Source of the DNA: Phycisphaeraceae bacterium
GTDB taxonomy: Bacteria > Planctomycetota > Phycisphaerae > Phycisphaerales > UBA1924
Length of the DNA: 64,000 nt
Direction of reading: 5' to 3'
Assembly (NCBI GenBank): GCA_020639195.1
Contig: JACKHB010000002.1
Coordinates: 372,001 to 436,000, forward strand
The position numbers and the translations under genes are program-made. The notes beneath the pieces were generated by a model. That model was not told where the DNA came from and did not search any database. It saw only the letters and a list, made by a program, of their open reading frames with translations. Below, piece after piece: positions 62,422 to 64,000 of this stretch. Each line of letters opens with the position of its first letter. Position 1 is the stretch's first letter.

Positions 62422-63999
62422 TTACCAGTCCAGTGTCGATCGCCAGGCGCGGGCGAGGTCTTCGACCGCGAGGGTCTGCGTTGAGCCGGCCTCGCTCCAC
62501 GCGAGCGAGCCGGAGTCGTCGGTACGTCCGAGCACATGGAACGGAACATCGGGCTCGAGGACGCGGGCGAGGTGATCGGTCTCGCTCGCGTCCATCTCGA
62601 GCACGTAGCGGCTTGGTGATTCGTTGAACCAAGTCTCGAAGCCGTCCGCGCCCGCTGTCAGGGTCGCGCCCAGCGGATCGTCGGCGGTCGAGCCGGCGAT
62701 GAGCATCTCGGCGATGGCGACGAGCAGGCCCCCGTCGGAGACGTCGTGAGCGGCGTGGACGTGGCCACCCTGAATGAGCACGGCCACGGCGCGGGCCGAG
62801 GCCGGGCCGGCGCGGAGGTCCACTGTCGGAATCGCCTCGCCTTTGGCGAGCAGCTCGGGGAACAGCTCGGCGGCGAGCGACGCACCCATCGCGCCGCGCG
62901 GGGAGTTTCCGATCAGCACCAGCGCGTGGCCCGCGGCCTTGGCGTCCATGGTCACGCACCGATGGGCGTCGGGCACGATGCCCATGCCGCTGATGAGTAG
63001 GGTGTAGGGGATCTCGATCGTGCGATCCGGCCGACCGTCTCGCCCGGGGATGGCGAACTGGTTGTTCAGCGAGTCCTTGCCGGAGATGAATGGCGTGCGG
63101 TAGGCCTTGGCGCCGTCGTAGCAGCCCTCGCAGGCGCGGACGAGGGCCGCGAGATTCTGGGGCTTGGCGCAGCTCGGCCAGCAGAAATTGTCAAGGATGG
63201 CGATGCGGTCGGGGTCTGCGCCGACGCACACGAGGTTTCGGACACATTCGTCGATGGCACTGAGCGCCATGCGGTACGGATCGCCGCCGCGCTGCGGGTC
63301 TCCGAGCCTTGTCTGCAAGCCGCAGGCGATGGCGAGGGCCCGTGAGACGCCGGGTCGCGGCTGAAGAACGGTGGCGTCGCCCGGGCCGCGTCCAAGCGGA
63401 CCGACGAGCGGGCGAGTGATGAGATTGCCCTGTACCTCGTGGTCGTATTGTCGGATGATCCAGTGCTTGCTGGCGATGGAGGGGTGAGCCAGGAGGGCGA
63501 GCAAGACGGAGCCGGTCGAGAGTTTCGGGTCCTGGGGTGAGTCAGAGAGCCTTGACGCGTGTTGTGGATGACCGGATGTGGCCGGGGCGCTCGCTCTGCG
63601 ACCCTGAACCCATCCCGCCTCGCGCCGCGGCGTCGGGATGCCGTCGTGGAGGAACTCCATTGAGAGACGGCCGACCTCCATGCCGTGGTCGATGAGGATG
63701 AGTTCGCGCTCGGATGTGCCGAACGTGCCGAGCACGGCAAGCTCGACCTGCTCCTGCTCGCAGATGCTGCGGAGCGCTTCGAGGTTGTCTCGCGGGACGG
63801 CCAGGACCATCCGCTCCTGTGCCTCGGAGATCCAGATCTCGGTGCTGGTGAGGCCGGCGTACTTGAGCGGGGCGCGGTCGAGGTGGACCTCGGCGCCGAG
63901 CTCTTCGCCCATCTCGCCGACCGGCGTCGAGAAGCCGCCGGCCCCGCACGTCGGTGATCGCCGAGAAGAGAGGTATGTCGCCGCATCACGAGCCCGCAA
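62422..63999 (-). CDS. purL: Phosphoribosylformylglycinamidine synthase PurL, 5' cut by window edge
   Basis: The C-terminal ~525 codons of PurL, the FGAM synthase that uses formylglycinamide ribonucleotide, glutamine-derived ammonia and ATP in purine synthesis. Motifs include TCGAGGFSTPVGEMGEELGA, LTSTEIWISEAQERMVLAVP, ILDNFCWPSCAKPQNLAALV, TPFISGKDSLNNQFAIPG and HAAHDVSDGGLLVAIAEMLI. Just inside the edge, residues that should read DIPLFSAITD are replaced by a shifted string (AATYLSSRRSPT). A missing base near 63982/63983 and an extra C at 63949 explain this as a compensated pair of indels. The 3' end is complete and is followed 7 bp later by the hypothetical gene. Confidence 0.93.
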   Translation of the reverse strand: MRARDAATYLSSRRSPTCGAGGFSTPVGEMGEELGAEVHLDRAPLKYAGLTSTEIWISEAQERMVLAVPRDNLEALRSICEQEQVELAVLGTFGTSERELILIDHGMEVGRLSMEFLHDGIPTPRREAGWVQGRRASAPATSGHPQHASRLSDSPQDPKLSTGSVLLALLAHPSIASKHWIIRQYDHEVQGNLITRPLVGPLGRGPGDATVLQPRPGVSRALAIACGLQTRLGDPQRGGDPYRMALSAIDECVRNLVCVGADPDRIAILDNFCWPSCAKPQNLAALVRACEGCYDGAKAYRTPFISGKDSLNNQFAIPGRDGRPDRTIEIPYTLLISGMGIVPDAHRCVTMDAKAAGHALVLIGNSPRGAMGASLAAELFPELLAKGEAIPTVDLRAGPASARAVAVLIQGGHVHAAHDVSDGGLLVAIAEMLIAGSTADDPLGATLTAGADGFETWFNESPSRYVLEMDASETDHLARVLEPDVPFHVLGRTDDSGSLAWSEAGSTQTLAVEDLARAWRSTLDW

Positions 64000-64000
64000 T

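Overview
The window reads as chromosomal DNA of a GC-rich planctomycete, most likely of the class Phycisphaerae. The support is the very strong G/C third-position bias, several secreted proteins ending in PEP-CTERM-like tails (a Pro-rich stretch, a short Leu/Gly/Ala hydrophobic segment, then Arg-rich), DUF1559-like pilins, a futalosine-pathway MqnE, a Thermus/Rickettsia-type long isocitrate dehydrogenase and abundant small secreted proteins of unknown function. This assignment is inferred from gene content, not from a marker phylogeny. Genes are dense and both strands are used. Both window edges cut genes: a SecA-like gene on the left and purL on the right.

Layout. 0-9.6 kb: a short SecA-like ATPase, a GH29 alpha-L-fucosidase, rmuC, and a groES-orf-groEL operon with an extra 76-codon gene and a strong terminator. 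9.6-18.2 kb: secreted and hypothetical proteins, two glyoxalase-fold (VOC) proteins, and a Tat-exported ankyrin protein next to a membrane-anchored winged-helix regulator. 18.3-21 kb: a lower-GC island with a 3'-half tRNA-Gly, pieces of an Rhs gene carrying a C-terminal toxin-like tip, a probable immunity gene and a gene remnant. 21-34 kb: an EF-hand protein, a universal stress protein, lepA, lipoproteins, DUF2238, DUF3052 and RNHCP proteins, an amino-acid permease, a 7-bp tandem repeat and a PEP-CTERM protein. 34.2-38.2 kb: a compact restriction/defence-like cassette of a GHKL ATPase fused to a PD-(D/E)XK nuclease, a C5 cytosine methyltransferase and a Vsr endonuclease, preceded by a methyltransferase remnant and a REP-like palindrome. 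38.2-46.9 kb: a short MetE-like protein, a SelW-like selenoprotein with in-frame UGA, a pfkB-aldehyde dehydrogenase-rpiA operon, rdgB, and dnaK behind a sigma-54-type promoter. 47-64 kb: a metallophosphoesterase-LamG protein, a PEP-CTERM gene broken at a poly-C tract, mqnE, a four-gene cluster ending in a pilin, icd, Sua5, a TolC-like lipoprotein, an SH3-like exported protein, fahA, an unknown 306-aa protein and purL.

The most notable items are these. (1) The selenoprotein implies that the organism makes selenocysteine. (2) The GHKL-nuclease/methyltransferase/Vsr cassette. (3) Two related proteins, at 9.9 kb and 34.0 kb, share an almost identical promoter geometry (TTGACA, 16-bp spacer, -10 box, 6 bp, ATG) that predicts leaderless mRNAs. 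(4) The Rhs toxin/immunity island lies beside a tRNA fragment.

Functional themes are protein quality control (GroESL, DnaK, USP, LepA), translation and tRNA modification (Sua5, LepA), central metabolism (IDH, RpiA, PurL, FahA, MqnE), export and envelope (SecA-like, TolC-like, pilin, PEP-CTERM proteins) and mobile or defence modules. No rRNA, complete tRNA, CRISPR array or insertion sequence was seen.
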